64,000 bases of DNA from Proteus vulgaris (GCF_023100685.1 NZ_CP090064.1:4235501-4299500); one strand, 5' to 3'. Counted from the first letter of the stretch, positions 47,303-57,863 are shown. The notes: a model not told the origin generated them from the sequence alone. Program-made: numbers and translations.

Positions 47303-47851
47303 ATGAAAGAACTTAAAAAACCCAATATATTAAACATTGATAACATCGCCCGTTCTCGATTATTTCAGATCCAATCCGTTAATCTGGAGTTCAGTAACGG
47401 GGAAAAACGCATTTATGAACGCATGAAACCGGCGAACCGTGAAGCCGTTATGATTGTTCCGATCATTGATGACAACCTTATCCTTATTCGTGAATACGCT
47501 GTCGGTATCGAAAATTATGACTTCGGTTTTCCTAAAGGCGCCATTGATCCTGGCGAAAATGCTTTACAAGCAGCAAACCGAGAACTCAAAGAAGAAATTG
47601 GTTATGGTGCCCACTCTTTAACAGAAATAGCAAAGCTTTCTATGGCTCCTTCTTATTTTTCCAGCAAAATGAATATCGTCATTGCCCATGATCTTTACCC
47701 TGAACAACTGGAAGGCGATGAACCTGAACCACTAATTCAAGTACGTTGGCCTATCGCTAAAATGATGGACTTACTGGATCATCCCGATTTTACTGAAGCA
47801 CGTAGTGTCAGTGCCCTCTTTCTCGCGCAGCGCTATTTACTGAGTAAATAA
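47303..47851 (+). CDS. nudE: ADP-compounds hydrolase NudE (Nudix)
   Basis: 182 residues. The Nudix box GAIDPGENALQAANRELKEEIGYG fits Gx5Ex7REUxEExGU, with the catalytic glutamates in RELKEEIG. It hydrolyses ADP-ribose, NADH, diadenosine polyphosphates and related compounds. The order igaA / nudE / mrcA / hof matches E. coli. A strong convergent terminator follows. Confidence 0.95.
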   Translation: MKELKKPNILNIDNIARSRLFQIQSVNLEFSNGEKRIYERMKPANREAVMIVPIIDDNLILIREYAVGIENYDFGFPKGAIDPGENALQAANRELKEEIGYGAHSLTEIAKLSMAPSYFSSKMNIVIAHDLYPEQLEGDEPEPLIQVRWPIAKMMDLLDHPDFTEARSVSALFLAQRYLLSK

Positions 47852-47860
47852 ATAGATAAT

Positions 47861-47888
47861 AAAAACCGGATTTTTACATCCGGTTTTT
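47861..47888. terminator. Bidirectional terminator between nudE and mrcA
   Basis: Perfect 11-bp stem AAAAACCGGAT / ATCCGGTTTTT with a 6-base loop, between convergent genes. Confidence 0.85.
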
Positions 47889-47897
47889 ATCGATTAA

Positions 47898-50432
47898 TTA
47901 GAATAATTCGTTAGATTCGCCATTATCCTCAAAAATCTGTGTTCCCACTTCGCTTTTTGCTCTTTCTGTAGGTTGTGTACCCTCAATAAAATACTCTTTC
48001 ATTGAAGGACCATCACCGGCGAGTTTGCCCGTTCTTCTATCTATTTGAACAGCAACAACACCTTTTGGTGCTGGCATCATATTCACAGGCACACCATCAA
48101 GTGCGACTTTCATAAAGTCATTCCAAATAGGTTGCGCTGTTTTAGCACCTGCTTCACCACCACTGGCCGCGGTACGTCCTAAGTTACGGCTACTATCATC
48201 AAAGCCAATCCAAGCGGTACCAACAATATTCGCACCATAACCCGAGAACCATGCATCTTTAGAACTGTTGGTTGTTCCTGTTTTACCACCAATATCTTGG
48301 CGTTTTAGATCACGAACGGCTCGCCAACCTGTACCAGACCATCCGGGCTCACCCACAAGGTTTGTTCTTAATGCATCATGCATTAAGTAAGCCAGTGGTG
48401 TGCTGATAACGTGTGGTGCGTAAGGGCTTTCTTTAACAGTCTCTGCTAACGGAGCTTGTTCTAATTCAATTTCAGGAGCTGCATCCACAGGCTGTGATTT
48501 ATTAGATTGAGCAACGTTTTCCATATAGTCATCAGATAGAGCGATAGAACGCATGGTGTCGCCGTAAATAACCGGTATATCTGTACAGTCTGGACATGCT
48601 ACTTTTGGCTCTGCAGTAAACAGCACTTCACCTTCTGCATTTTCAATACGTTGGATATAGTAAGGTTCAATTAAATATCCACCATTCGCCATTACAGCAA
48701 AACCACGTACCATTTGCATTGGTGTAAATGATGGTGATCCTAATGCTAAAGATTCTGTTCTATCGATATTTTGATTAGGGAAACCAAAACGTAAGAGATA
48801 ATCAGCAGCATAATCCACACCCATTGCGCGCATTGCACGTACCATCACCACGTTTTTAGATTGACCTAATCCTTGACGTAAACGGATAGGACCTGCGTAA
48901 GTTGGTGGTGAATTTTTAGGTCGCCAATCAGTACCAGCCCCCGCATCCCAACGACTAATAGGTAAGTCATTAAGTAAGGTAGACAAAGTTAAGCCTTTAT
49001 CTAATGCGGCAGCATACAAGAAAGGTTTAATATTCGAACCTACTTGGCGTAATGATTGCGAAACACGATTAAATTTACTGATTTCAAAATCAAATCCCCC
49101 GACAAGGGCAATAATCCCACCATTTAGAGGATTCAATGCAACAAATGCTGCATTAACACCTGGAAGCTGCGCTAATACCCAATTGTTATCATTATTTTGA
49201 CGAACCCAGATTTGCTCACCAACATTAACTACTGCATCAACTTTTGTTGGTGTCGCACCTTGAGCAGTATCTGAAATAAACTTACGAGCCCAACGAACTG
49301 CTTTTAAATCTAAGGTAATGTTATCGCCATTCTTTAAAACCACTTTCGCTTCTTTAGCATCTGCAGATAACACAACGGCTGGAATCAATGGCCCATAAGT
49401 TTGAATTTCTTTTAATTTCTTACTGATCGCATCATTATCCCAAGGCGTTTGCCCTTCACTCCAAAGAACTTCTTGAGCACCGCGATAGCCATGGCGCATA
49501 TCATAATCAATCACATTGTCGCGTAAGGCTTTTTCTGCTGCTAATTGATCTTTACGAATAACAGTAGTGTAAATTTTATAGCCATCAGTATAAGCATTTT
49601 CACCATAGCGCTCATACATCTCCATTCTCACCATTTCAGTGAGGTATGGGGCGGAAAAATCAATTTGAGGTGCATGATATTTCGCCACAATAGGCTCAGC
49701 TCTAGCACTTTCATATTGTGCACGAGTGATGTAATTCTCTTCATACATACGCAGTAAAACAACATTACGGCGTTTTAAGGCACGATCGTAAGAATAGAGT
49801 GGATTTAGTGTAGAAGGTGCTTTAGGCAAACCAGCAATGACTGCCATTTCATTAAGGCTAAGATCATGCACACTTTTACCAAAGTAAACATAAGCCGCAG
49901 CCCCCACACCATAAGCACGGTTACCCAGATAAATTTTATTTAAATACAGCGCTAAAATTTCATCTTTGGTTAACTCTTTTTCAATGCGAATAGCCAAAAA
50001 GGCTTCTTTAACTTTTCGCATTAATTTCTTCTCAGGTGTTAAAAAGAAATTTCGTGCTAACTGTTGCGTAATGGTACTTGCACCTTGAGAAGCTTGTCCT
50101 GATGTTAATGCGACAACTACCGCACGCGAGATCCCAATGGGGTCGATACCGTGATGCTCACGAAAACGGGTATCTTCGGTTGCGATAAAAGCATTAATTA
50201 ATTGAGGAGGCATTTCCTCTAGTGTTAGCGGTAAACGACGTTTTTCGCCGTATTGCGCGATTAATTCTCCGTCTGCACTCAAAACCTGCATAGGGGTTTG
50301 TAAACGAACATCTTTTAATGTCGCGACATCGGGTAACTGAGGCTCAACATACTTATACATACCGTATATCGAGGCTGCTCCCAAAATTATGCAAGCAAAA
50401 ACGAAGATGAAAAAATATTTTAAGAACTTCAC
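47898..50432 (-). CDS. mrcA: Penicillin-binding protein 1A, bifunctional peptidoglycan synthase
   Basis: 844 residues. One N-terminal transmembrane helix (residues 5-25), a GT51 glycosyltransferase domain (AFIATEDTRFREHHG with the catalytic Glu; GASTITQQLARN), an OB-like insert, and a transpeptidase domain with SxxK in RQVGSNIKPFLY, SKN in GLGQSKNVVMV, and KTGTT in GGKTGTTNSSKDAW. It polymerises and cross-links peptidoglycan in the periplasm. Translation starts at GTG (50432), with GGGA nine bases upstream. Divergent from hofM as in other enterobacteria. Confidence 0.96.
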   Translation of the reverse strand: MKFLKYFFIFVFACIILGAASIYGMYKYVEPQLPDVATLKDVRLQTPMQVLSADGELIAQYGEKRRLPLTLEEMPPQLINAFIATEDTRFREHHGIDPIGISRAVVVALTSGQASQGASTITQQLARNFFLTPEKKLMRKVKEAFLAIRIEKELTKDEILALYLNKIYLGNRAYGVGAAAYVYFGKSVHDLSLNEMAVIAGLPKAPSTLNPLYSYDRALKRRNVVLLRMYEENYITRAQYESARAEPIVAKYHAPQIDFSAPYLTEMVRMEMYERYGENAYTDGYKIYTTVIRKDQLAAEKALRDNVIDYDMRHGYRGAQEVLWSEGQTPWDNDAISKKLKEIQTYGPLIPAVVLSADAKEAKVVLKNGDNITLDLKAVRWARKFISDTAQGATPTKVDAVVNVGEQIWVRQNNDNNWVLAQLPGVNAAFVALNPLNGGIIALVGGFDFEISKFNRVSQSLRQVGSNIKPFLYAAALDKGLTLSTLLNDLPISRWDAGAGTDWRPKNSPPTYAGPIRLRQGLGQSKNVVMVRAMRAMGVDYAADYLLRFGFPNQNIDRTESLALGSPSFTPMQMVRGFAVMANGGYLIEPYYIQRIENAEGEVLFTAEPKVACPDCTDIPVIYGDTMRSIALSDDYMENVAQSNKSQPVDAAPEIELEQAPLAETVKESPYAPHVISTPLAYLMHDALRTNLVGEPGWSGTGWRAVRDLKRQDIGGKTGTTNSSKDAWFSGYGANIVGTAWIGFDDSSRNLGRTAASGGEAGAKTAQPIWNDFMKVALDGVPVNMMPAPKGVVAVQIDRRTGKLAGDGPSMKEYFIEGTQPTERAKSEVGTQIFEDNGESNELF

Positions 50433-50547
50433 CTTAAATTTCCCATGTAGTGTGAATTGGGCGGTTTATAAACAAACAGTGCGTAGTATAAAGGTAACGC
50501 CTCTTTGAAAATAGGCAATTACTCATCAATAGATATGGATATCATTT

Positions 50548-51372
50548 ATGGAAACACACAATTACCAGATTGGTATTGAAATTAACACTCATCATATCAA
50601 TGCTGTTTTGGTATTTCAGCAGAATAAACAATGGAAGATCAGCGCATTTTGGCAATTCCCTTTACCTCTCAATGACGATGCAGATGATACAAAATTAAGA
50701 AATATCTTAATAAACTGGCGCAAGGATCTCCCTTTTATTAACAATATTACTCTCTCATTACCCGATATTTATGAAAGCTATCAGACTATCCCACTACCAC
50801 CGCTTATTTCCCTTACATCGGCAGCATGTTATCGGTTAGCACAATTACGAGCCACATCTTACACACAAAATACAAAAAACCCTGTTAATTTTGACTATCG
50901 GCAAAATAACGGCAAACTCGCTATTCATTTGTGTCATAAGATCGTATTAGATAAGTACATAACCTTATTTTCCCAAATAAACTTAACACTCTCTGCGATA
51001 GATTTGCCCGCGTGTGCACTACGCTATTTAGCCACTTACCTTAATATCTCACCTAAAAACAAACTTATTTACTGTAAAAACAACTCGCTATTTTGGGTTT
51101 CATCTGATGATGAAATGCCCCATTACGGCACGCTTCCTTATCAAGACCAGCAAGAACAACAAACCGCTATTTATCAGTTAATAGAGAAATACAATTGGTC
51201 TAAAGAACAATGCTATTTTGCTGGCGATAATGCGACACATTTTAGCCATTCAATGCCTCTTTGGCCTGACTTTTCCCATTATTTATTTCAACCAAATACA
51301 AGAGAAAACACACTTTCTTTGATCGCTCTTGGTTTAGCATTACGCCCTTGGGAGAAATCATGTATCAAGTAA
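50548..51372 (+). CDS. hofM: HofM, PilM-like protein for DNA utilisation
   Basis: 274 residues, positioned as hofM in E. coli (first gene after divergent mrcA). It has an actin/PilM-like start (YQIGIEINTHHINAVLVFQ) and an end segment with TLSLIALGLALRPW, seen in PilM/HofM. In E. coli the hof genes are needed to use DNA as a nutrient, and their homologues form the inner-membrane platform of type IV pili and competence systems. Sequence conservation is low, so the call rests partly on gene order. Its end overlaps hofN by 13 bases. Confidence 0.82.
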   Translation: METHNYQIGIEINTHHINAVLVFQQNKQWKISAFWQFPLPLNDDADDTKLRNILINWRKDLPFINNITLSLPDIYESYQTIPLPPLISLTSAACYRLAQLRATSYTQNTKNPVNFDYRQNNGKLAIHLCHKIVLDKYITLFSQINLTLSAIDLPACALRYLATYLNISPKNKLIYCKNNSLFWVSSDDEMPHYGTLPYQDQQEQQTAIYQLIEKYNWSKEQCYFAGDNATHFSHSMPLWPDFSHYLFQPNTRENTLSLIALGLALRPWEKSCIK

Positions 51373-51932
51373 ATTATCTACCTTGGCGCCACAATTTATT
51401 TAGAAAAAAAATCTCAATATGGGGTTATCAAACATTAGCTTTTATCACTATCACACTGATAATTTGCGGTTATTACACCTATCACTTAGTGCAAAAGCGA
51501 GATACCACCTCAGCATTACACATTCAAATACAGCAACAAGAACAGGATTTGTTCGAACAATTCAACATTTATCAACAACAGAAAAAACAAACCAACTTAT
51601 ACTCTCAGCGCTATTCGCTTTATTATAAAAATTGGTTACGTTATTTACATTACATACGTTTTTTTCAGGCTATTGAAGCTTATCTCCCTGCTTCTGTATG
51701 GATAAGTCATTATTCTGATACTGATAATCGCCACTCTTTGGATCTTATTTTACCCAAAACACAATCGCTCTCTTTTATGACCCATTTTAAACACCATCCC
51801 ATTCTTGCCACCCTATCATTGGATTATTTACAACAAAGCAAAATCTCCCCGTCCTATACTGAAGTGCATTTAACAGGAAAATGGGAAATCGACGAACCGT
51901 GGAATAAAAAAGATGTCGAGGAAGTACCATGA
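51360..51932 (+). CDS. hofN: HofN, PilN-like membrane protein
   Basis: 190 residues. The N-terminus YQVNYLPWRHNLFRKKISIWG followed by one transmembrane helix (about 22-42) is the PilN pattern: a short cytoplasmic peptide that docks onto PilM (HofM), a helix, and a periplasmic coiled-coil (QQQEQDLFEQFNIYQQQKKQ) plus ferredoxin-like domain. The ATG at 51360 has GGGAGAAA upstream inside hofM. Its stop overlaps hofO as ATGA. Confidence 0.8.
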   Translation: MYQVNYLPWRHNLFRKKISIWGYQTLAFITITLIICGYYTYHLVQKRDTTSALHIQIQQQEQDLFEQFNIYQQQKKQTNLYSQRYSLYYKNWLRYLHYIRFFQAIEAYLPASVWISHYSDTDNRHSLDLILPKTQSLSFMTHFKHHPILATLSLDYLQQSKISPSYTEVHLTGKWEIDEPWNKKDVEEVP

Positions 51933-52459
51933 AGATAAATGTGCAATGGTTACAATTTGTAGTTTCTCTCGCAATGTGGCAAATAACATTACTGAGCTTA
52001 ACAATCCCTTTTACTATTTTTCTACTTTACTACTTCTTTATTTATACTGGTTATCAGCAAGAAATAACTCAACAACAAGTGGAAACAACCCAAAGGCTCT
52101 CTCGTATTCATCATTATCAAAAGATATTAGAGACGCCACCATCACTTGAATCACTTATTGCACAACAAGCTGATTATCATATTTCATTAAATAATCCATC
52201 AACCCCTGAGCAACTACAACACCTACTTATTACTTATCATTTCATCCCTGAAACTTGGGAAAACGCCCCTAATTCGTTATATAAGCTCACTTTTAATTTG
52301 TCTTATACTCGCTTATTAACTTTACTCGAACACCTTAATCAAACCGGATTATTACTTATCTCGCTCAATATTATTCCAATAAAAACAGAGTTACTTTCTG
52401 TTCAAATCACATTGATGGCACTAAAAGGACTCTCATTAGAACAAGGTGGCATATCATGA
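51929..52459 (+). CDS. hofO: HofO, PilO-like membrane protein
   Basis: 176 residues with a single transmembrane helix (about 13-40), a short helical region and a periplasmic alpha/beta domain, as in PilO. It would pair with HofN in the inner membrane. It overlaps both neighbours by ATGA, so the four hof genes are tightly coupled. In E. coli hofP follows; here hofQ begins immediately. Confidence 0.78.
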   Translation: MKINVQWLQFVVSLAMWQITLLSLTIPFTIFLLYYFFIYTGYQQEITQQQVETTQRLSRIHHYQKILETPPSLESLIAQQADYHISLNNPSTPEQLQHLLITYHFIPETWENAPNSLYKLTFNLSYTRLLTLLEHLNQTGLLLISLNIIPIKTELLSVQITLMALKGLSLEQGGIS

Positions 52460-53562
52460 AAATATTGGTTTTCTTTATGATGCTATGCATGACAACTTGT
52501 GTTTTTGCTCACTTGAGAGATCCATTCTTCCCTGACGTTCCTGATGTCATTAATCATGAAAAGACACTACCAACACCCACTGAAGAACCATGGACAGACA
52601 CACAGCAAACTGAACAATTACACCATCGACTTTATCCGTTAAATTATGCTGATGCAGATACATTAGCGAAGCAACTTAGCACTTATGCAATCCCATTATT
52701 GAGTAAACAAGGCCGGGTTATTGCTGATAGTGACTCTAATAGTCTTTCAATTGTCGATAATGACAAAGCACTTTCTGAAATCGCAGATTGGCTAAAATTA
52801 AAAGATACTCCACAACAACAAGTTCATATCACGGCGCATATCGTCAGCAGCAGTCAAGAAGCGTTAAATGAATTAGGTACCCAATGGGGCTTGCAAGCAT
52901 TAAAAACTACAAATACTGAAGCAATATCAACAATACCTAATACTACGCCGACATCTCCTAACTCTGCTTTATCAATACCTTCACTGTCTGCATTATCACT
53001 TCATCAAAATACCAAAAACCCACTTCACTATATTGCCTTTAATATCGCTAGGATTAATGGTCGCCTATTAGAACTTGAGTTAAGTGCATTAGAACAAGAA
53101 AAACAGCTATCAATTATTGCAAGTCCAAGACTAACAGCGGCTCATGAGAAAACGGCCTCAATAAAACAAGGAACGGAAATTCCCTATGTCAGCCGAGATA
53201 ATGAAACCACTCGTGTTCAATTTAAGGAGGCTGTATTAGGGATGGAAGTCACCCCAATTATTCAGAGAAATAAAAAAATAAGGTTAATACTTAAAATCAG
53301 TCAAAACACACCTGGTATCGCCCTTGTTCAAGGTGGTAGTGAACACCTTTCTATCGACAAGCAAGAGATCAGTACAGAAGTCACGATTAATGATGGAGAA
53401 ACCATTATGTTAGGAGGAATATTTCAACAAAAGCAGCAAGAGCATACAGCAAAAATCCCTTTATTATCATCTATCCCATTATTAGGGGTACTTTTTAGCC
53501 ATAAAAGAGATCAGCACAGTCGCCATGAATTGGTTATTTTTATTACACCCAAATTAATCTAA
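52456..53562 (+). CDS. hofQ: HofQ secretin-like protein with a HofP-like N-terminus
   Basis: 368 residues, against about 412 for E. coli HofQ. A signal peptide (residues 1-18) is followed by HLRDPFFPDVPD, whose RDPF motif is typical of HofP/PilP rather than HofQ. The STN/secretin N-terminal domain of E. coli HofQ is absent: similarity resumes at LYPLNYADADTLAKQLSTY (N1-like domain) and continues through the secretin core, HYIAFNIARINGRLLELELSALEQEKQLSIIASPRL, to GGIFQQKQQ and LVIFITPKLI. The gene may be a natural fusion of the hofP start and most of hofQ. The frame is intact, so the product is probably made, possibly as an outer-membrane DNA-uptake channel. Confidence 0.82.
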   Translation: MKILVFFMMLCMTTCVFAHLRDPFFPDVPDVINHEKTLPTPTEEPWTDTQQTEQLHHRLYPLNYADADTLAKQLSTYAIPLLSKQGRVIADSDSNSLSIVDNDKALSEIADWLKLKDTPQQQVHITAHIVSSSQEALNELGTQWGLQALKTTNTEAISTIPNTTPTSPNSALSIPSLSALSLHQNTKNPLHYIAFNIARINGRLLELELSALEQEKQLSIIASPRLTAAHEKTASIKQGTEIPYVSRDNETTRVQFKEAVLGMEVTPIIQRNKKIRLILKISQNTPGIALVQGGSEHLSIDKQEISTEVTINDGETIMLGGIFQQKQQEHTAKIPLLSSIPLLGVLFSHKRDQHSRHELVIFITPKLI

Positions 53563-54142
53563 CTTTTTATGTGATAAAAATTTTTTCATCAAAATACAAA
53601 GAGTTACCCATTTATTACTAGGATTAAACTGAGAGTTATTCATTGTTTTTTCTTATAATCAGTATTTATAGATTTGACGATGAGGACGATTTAGCTTACA
53701 AGGGTTAGCTAATTTGAGTGGACCTGAAACATCACAATGATAATACGGATACATTTTATGCACTTCCTCTATTCTTGGAGGTAGGGCTTTTTATATGTAA
53801 TATTGATCGCTTGATGACGAAAAAGACAATATTATCAGATGCGGTTTTCCGACTAAATTGTGTTAGAATCTTCGCGTTGCCAACAAAGATGATTACTTTT
53901 TTTAGTAGTTTTTGTTATGTACTGTAGGCAAAGGGATTTTTATCCTATGTTGTTGTTTGCAACAGCATGTGGTTATTTTATAGCGATCTACTGAAAGAAC
54001 TCAGTCTTATTATGAGAGTAGATAACAAATGTTATCAGGTGTGAATTAGATAAACACTCATAAATTTCAGTTTAGGTCCCGTCGCTGAATGAATTTGGCG
54101 GGGCGGGTTATCATTAACGAATATCTTAGTAATACCAAAAAC
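53563..54142. promoter_or_regulatory. aroK upstream region with extended -10 promoter and long leader
   Basis: About 580 bases with no convincing gene. An extended -10 (TG-T-TAGAAT, 53861-53869) is a good promoter candidate and would give an mRNA leader of about 265 bases before aroK. The segment just upstream of aroK has a GC-rich stretch (GGCGGGGCGGG, about 54099-54109). A weak inverted repeat TTAGCT / AGCTAA near 53692-53713 may be the hof operon's end. Confidence 0.45.
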
Positions 54143-54664
54143 ATGGCAGAGAAACGTAATATCTTTCTGGTTGGGCCTATGGGTGCCGGCAAAAGCACTA
54201 TTGGTCGTCAGTTAGCTCAACAACTTAGTATGGAGTTTTATGATTCCGATCAGGAAATTGAGCGGCGTACAGGTGCGGATGTAGGTTGGGTATTTGATGT
54301 AGAAGGCGAAGAAGGCTTCCGTCAACGAGAAGAGAAAATAATCAACGAACTCACTGAAAAGCAAGGCATTGTACTCGCTACAGGTGGTGGTTCGGTGAAA
54401 TCGCGAGAAACCCGTAACAGACTATCTGCACGTGGTGTGGTTGTTTATTTAGAAACAAACATTGAAAAGCAACTCGCTCGAACCCAACGTGATAAAAAAC
54501 GTCCTTTATTGCAAGGTGTTGAACCTGTGCGTGATGTCCTAGAGACATTAGCTGAAGAACGTAATCCTCTTTATGAAGAGATTGCTGACATCACAATTCA
54601 TACTGATGATCAGAGTGCAAAAATTGTAGCCAATCAAATAATTGAATTATTAGAACAAAACTAA
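54143..54664 (+). CDS. aroK: Shikimate kinase I
   Basis: 173 residues starting [28 protein letters not shown], with the P-loop GPMGAGKST, the shikimate-binding [11 protein letters not shown] and [11 protein letters not shown]. Nearly identical to E. coli AroK. It phosphorylates shikimate in aromatic amino acid synthesis. An in-frame extension up to 54089 exists but the conserved protein starts here; the ribosome site is weak. First gene of the aroK-aroB-damX-dam-rpe-gph-trpS cluster. Confidence 0.96.
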   Translation: MAEKRNIFLVGPMGAGKSTIGRQLAQQLSMEFYDSDQEIERRTGADVGWVFDVEGEEGFRQREEKIINELTEKQGIVLATGGGSVKSRETRNRLSARGVVVYLETNIEKQLARTQRDKKRPLLQGVEPVRDVLETLAEERNPLYEEIADITIHTDDQSAKIVANQIIELLEQN

Positions 54665-54714
54665 TTCAACTATTTATAAGGTTAAGTAAAGACAATAAGA
54701 AGAAGGCCACTGTT

Positions 54715-55809
54715 ATGGAAAAAATCACTGTCACATTAGGTGAAAGAAGCTATCCCATTACCATTGCTTCTGGCCTTTTTCATCAACCTGATACCTTTTT
54801 ACCATTAAAATCAGGGCAGCAAGTTATGATAGTTACGAATGTAACGCTTGCTCCTCTCTATTTAGAAAAGGTAACAAACACCTTAAAAAAACAAGGTGTT
54901 TTGGTTGATAGCGTGATTTTACCTGATGGCGAACAATATAAATCGCTTGAAATCATGAACGATGTCTTTACTGCATTATTAGAAAAAAATCACAATCGAG
55001 ATACGACACTTATCGCATTAGGCGGAGGTGTTATTGGTGATCTAACTGGTTTTGCGGCAGCAAGTTACCAACGTGGTGTTCGCTTTATCCAAGTTCCTAC
55101 TACGTTGTTATCACAAGTTGATTCATCTGTTGGCGGAAAAACAGCAGTTAATCACCCTCTTGGCAAGAATATGATTGGTGCTTTTTACCAACCAGCTTCT
55201 GTCATCATTGATCTCGATTGCCTTGCCACATTACCACCTCGTGAACTTTCATCTGGTTTAGCTGAAGTTATAAAATATGGCATCATTTTAGATAAAGACT
55301 TCTTTATCTGGCTTGAAAATAATATTGATAAACTTTTGGCGCTTGACCCTAAAGCTATGGCTTTTTGCATCCGTCGTTGCTGTGAGCTAAAAGCTGAAGT
55401 TGTCGCCGCAGATGAAAAAGAAACCAGTGGCTTACGTGCATTACTCAATCTAGGCCATACTTATGGGCACGCTATTGAAGCTCATATGGGATATGGTGTT
55501 TGGTTGCATGGTGAAGCGGTTGCAGCAGGTATGGTAATGGCGGCAAGAACCTCTCAAGCCCTTGGTCAATTTACCGAAGAAGAAACACAACGTGTTATTC
55601 AATTACTTGAGAAAGCAAATCTCCCCGTCAATGGCCCTGTAGAAATGACACCTGATGACTATTTACCTCATATGATGAGAGATAAAAAGGTTTCTGGTGG
55701 CAAACTGCACCTCGTTTTACCAAAAGGCATCGGTCAATCTGAATTACGTGCGGATATTTCTCGCGAACAAGTCCACAAAGCGATAACATCTTGCATTAAT
55801 GCAAATTAA
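54715..55809 (+). CDS. aroB: 3-dehydroquinate synthase
   Basis: 364 residues. NAD-binding [23 protein letters not shown] and the zinc-ligand regions [22 protein letters not shown] and [14 protein letters not shown] are present. It closes the ring of DAHP to dehydroquinate, the second step of the shikimate pathway. AGAAGG precedes the ATG; 50 bases after aroK. Confidence 0.96.
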   Translation: MEKITVTLGERSYPITIASGLFHQPDTFLPLKSGQQVMIVTNVTLAPLYLEKVTNTLKKQGVLVDSVILPDGEQYKSLEIMNDVFTALLEKNHNRDTTLIALGGGVIGDLTGFAAASYQRGVRFIQVPTTLLSQVDSSVGGKTAVNHPLGKNMIGAFYQPASVIIDLDCLATLPPRELSSGLAEVIKYGIILDKDFFIWLENNIDKLLALDPKAMAFCIRRCCELKAEVVAADEKETSGLRALLNLGHTYGHAIEAHMGYGVWLHGEAVAAGMVMAARTSQALGQFTEEETQRVIQLLEKANLPVNGPVEMTPDDYLPHMMRDKKVSGGKLHLVLPKGIGQSELRADISREQVHKAITSCINAN

Positions 55810-55979
55810 GCTCCCCATTACCTGACTAGAAGTAAACCAGAATGCCTACTTAAGGATAATTCTGGTTAATATTGTCAAATGCAACGTTTCAGAAAAAGCG
55901 TTTCATCCTTATACTATGAGGTAATGGCTAAGGCTGAATAGAATATTTTTCGCTTTTTGACGCTCTGACGGAGGGCATA

Positions 55980-56921
55980 ATGGACGAGTTCAAACCTGAT
56001 AATGAAATTAAGGGTGATAATTCACTCAAACCTGATACATCGGATAGACCTGAACGTCGAACCAACCGACCTCGTAGCAACCCATTAAAAAATGCACGCT
56101 TCTCTGTATCCCGTCAACAGATGATGATTGGTGTAGGTGTCCTAGTGCTTATTCTGTTAATTATTGCAATCAGCTCTGCATTAAAATCACCAGAAACAAC
56201 TGAACCTACGTCACCAACTGGAACAGAAAGAAATATCGATCTGTCTCAACAACCGTCATCCGTTACACCTACAGAAAATGGTCAGCCATCAACACCTCAA
56301 GCTATTTCTGGACAAGAAATCCAATCAGTGACACCCCCTTCACAAAATTTACCACCTATGATTGATTCACAAGGTCAACGTGTTGAGATCCCTGGTGATA
56401 TTGTTGATTCTTTAAATCAACAACAAGCAGGTATAAACCAAGTGACTGGTCAACAGCAGCAATTAAATTCACAACAACCAAAACCAGTACAGCCAGCGAC
56501 ACAGCCACCAGCAACCAAGCCAGTGCAACCAGTACAAAAACCTGCTGAAGTAAAAACACCGCCAACAAAGCCGGTAACACCTCCAGCAACAACACAATCT
56601 AAACCCGCTACTAAACCGGTTGTTTCAGGCTCATTATCTGCTGGCAATTTAAGTTCTATTCCAGCTTCAAATTATACATTGCAATTAAGTGGTGCAAGTC
56701 GCCAAGATACCTTAGAAGCTTTCGCTAAAAAGAACCTCAATGGAAACTACGCTATCTATAAAACTCAGCGTAATGGTAACCCTTGGTATGTACTCATCTA
56801 TGGTAACTATCGTAATATAAGCGAAGCTAAACAGGCTGTTTCTTCATTACCTGCACCGGTACAAGCGAAACAACCTTGGGTTAGACCGATGAAACATGTT
56901 CATCAGGATCTAAAAAAATAA
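55980..56921 (+). CDS. damX: DamX, SPOR-domain cell-division protein
   Basis: 313 residues. A cytoplasmic N-terminus, one transmembrane helix (residues about 45-66, QQMMIGVGVLVLILLIIAISS), a long Pro/Gln/Thr-rich periplasmic linker with repeated KPVQP-like units (about 70-220), and a C-terminal SPOR domain (NYTLQLSGASRQDTLEAF; WYVLIYGNYRN) that binds denuded septal peptidoglycan. Shorter than E. coli DamX (428 residues), mainly in the linker. GGAGGG precedes the ATG. Confidence 0.93.
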   Translation: MDEFKPDNEIKGDNSLKPDTSDRPERRTNRPRSNPLKNARFSVSRQQMMIGVGVLVLILLIIAISSALKSPETTEPTSPTGTERNIDLSQQPSSVTPTENGQPSTPQAISGQEIQSVTPPSQNLPPMIDSQGQRVEIPGDIVDSLNQQQAGINQVTGQQQQLNSQQPKPVQPATQPPATKPVQPVQKPAEVKTPPTKPVTPPATTQSKPATKPVVSGSLSAGNLSSIPASNYTLQLSGASRQDTLEAFAKKNLNGNYAIYKTQRNGNPWYVLIYGNYRNISEAKQAVSSLPAPVQAKQPWVRPMKHVHQDLKK

Positions 56922-57003
56922 TTAAGACGAGGTTCACCGCTGATATGCTGTCTGAAACAGAGTACAATCGGCGACTCTGAAACGATTGAGAAATTTGGAC
57001 GGC

Positions 57004-57819
57004 ATGAAAAAAAAGCGCGCATTCCTAAAATGGGCTGGTGGTAAGTATCCTTTGGTAGATGACATTAAACGTCATCTGCCTGAAGGTAACTGTTTAATTG
57101 AACCTTTTATGGGTGCTGGTTCTGTTTTTTTAAATACAGAATACGATTCATATATTCTTGCCGACATAAATAGTGATCTAATTCATCTCTATAATACGGT
57201 AAAGCGACATCCTGAAAAATTTATGAAGGATGCTCGCTTGTTATTTACCCCTCAAATGAATATCGCAGAGGAATTTTATCAACTACGACAAGAGTTTAAT
57301 CGCTCAACTGATCCTTATCAGCGTAGTGTTCTATTTCTCTATCTTAACCGTCATTGCTACAATGGGTTATGTCGTTATAATTCCAAAGGTGAATATAACG
57401 TCCCTTTTGGCCGTTACAAAAAACCTTATTTTCCTGAAACAGAGTTAATTTGGTTTTCTGAAAAAGCACAAAAAGCTAAATTTGTTTGCCAAAGCTATTC
57501 ATCAACCATGACAAATGCAGAAAAAGGTGCCGTCATTTATTGTGATCCGCCTTATGCGCCATTATCACCAACTGCAAATTTCACGTCATACCATACAAAT
57601 AGCTTTAGTTTTCAAGAGCAGGAACATCTGGCTCAACTTGCCTCAATGCTGGCTTACGAGAGACAGATACCCGTGTTAATATCAAATCATGAGACTGCGT
57701 TAACAAAAGAGTGGTATGTAGACGCAAAAGAGCTACACAGTGTGAAAGTCAGAAGAACAATCAGTAGCAACACACTTGGTCGTAGCAAAGTGAACGAATT
57801 ACTTGCCTTATATAAATAA
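57004..57819 (+). CDS. dam: DNA adenine methyltransferase (GATC)
   Basis: 271 residues, starting [26 protein letters not shown], with the SAM-binding [11 protein letters not shown] and catalytic DPPYAPLS. It methylates adenine in GATC and so governs mismatch repair, replication timing and gene expression. The start at 57004 agrees with E. coli Dam; a TTG 18 bases upstream is unlikely. Its order after damX and before rpe is the usual one. Confidence 0.97.
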   Translation: MKKKRAFLKWAGGKYPLVDDIKRHLPEGNCLIEPFMGAGSVFLNTEYDSYILADINSDLIHLYNTVKRHPEKFMKDARLLFTPQMNIAEEFYQLRQEFNRSTDPYQRSVLFLYLNRHCYNGLCRYNSKGEYNVPFGRYKKPYFPETELIWFSEKAQKAKFVCQSYSSTMTNAEKGAVIYCDPPYAPLSPTANFTSYHTNSFSFQEQEHLAQLASMLAYERQIPVLISNHETALTKEWYVDAKELHSVKVRRTISSNTLGRSKVNELLALYK

Positions 57820-57863
57820 TCGTTAACACCTCCCGACAATGGGAGTGTTGTCAGGAGAATGCG

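Noticed and set aside
53718-53927. 69-codon open frame upstream of aroK
   Set aside because: GTG start without a ribosome site, irregular composition, and it covers the likely aroK promoter.
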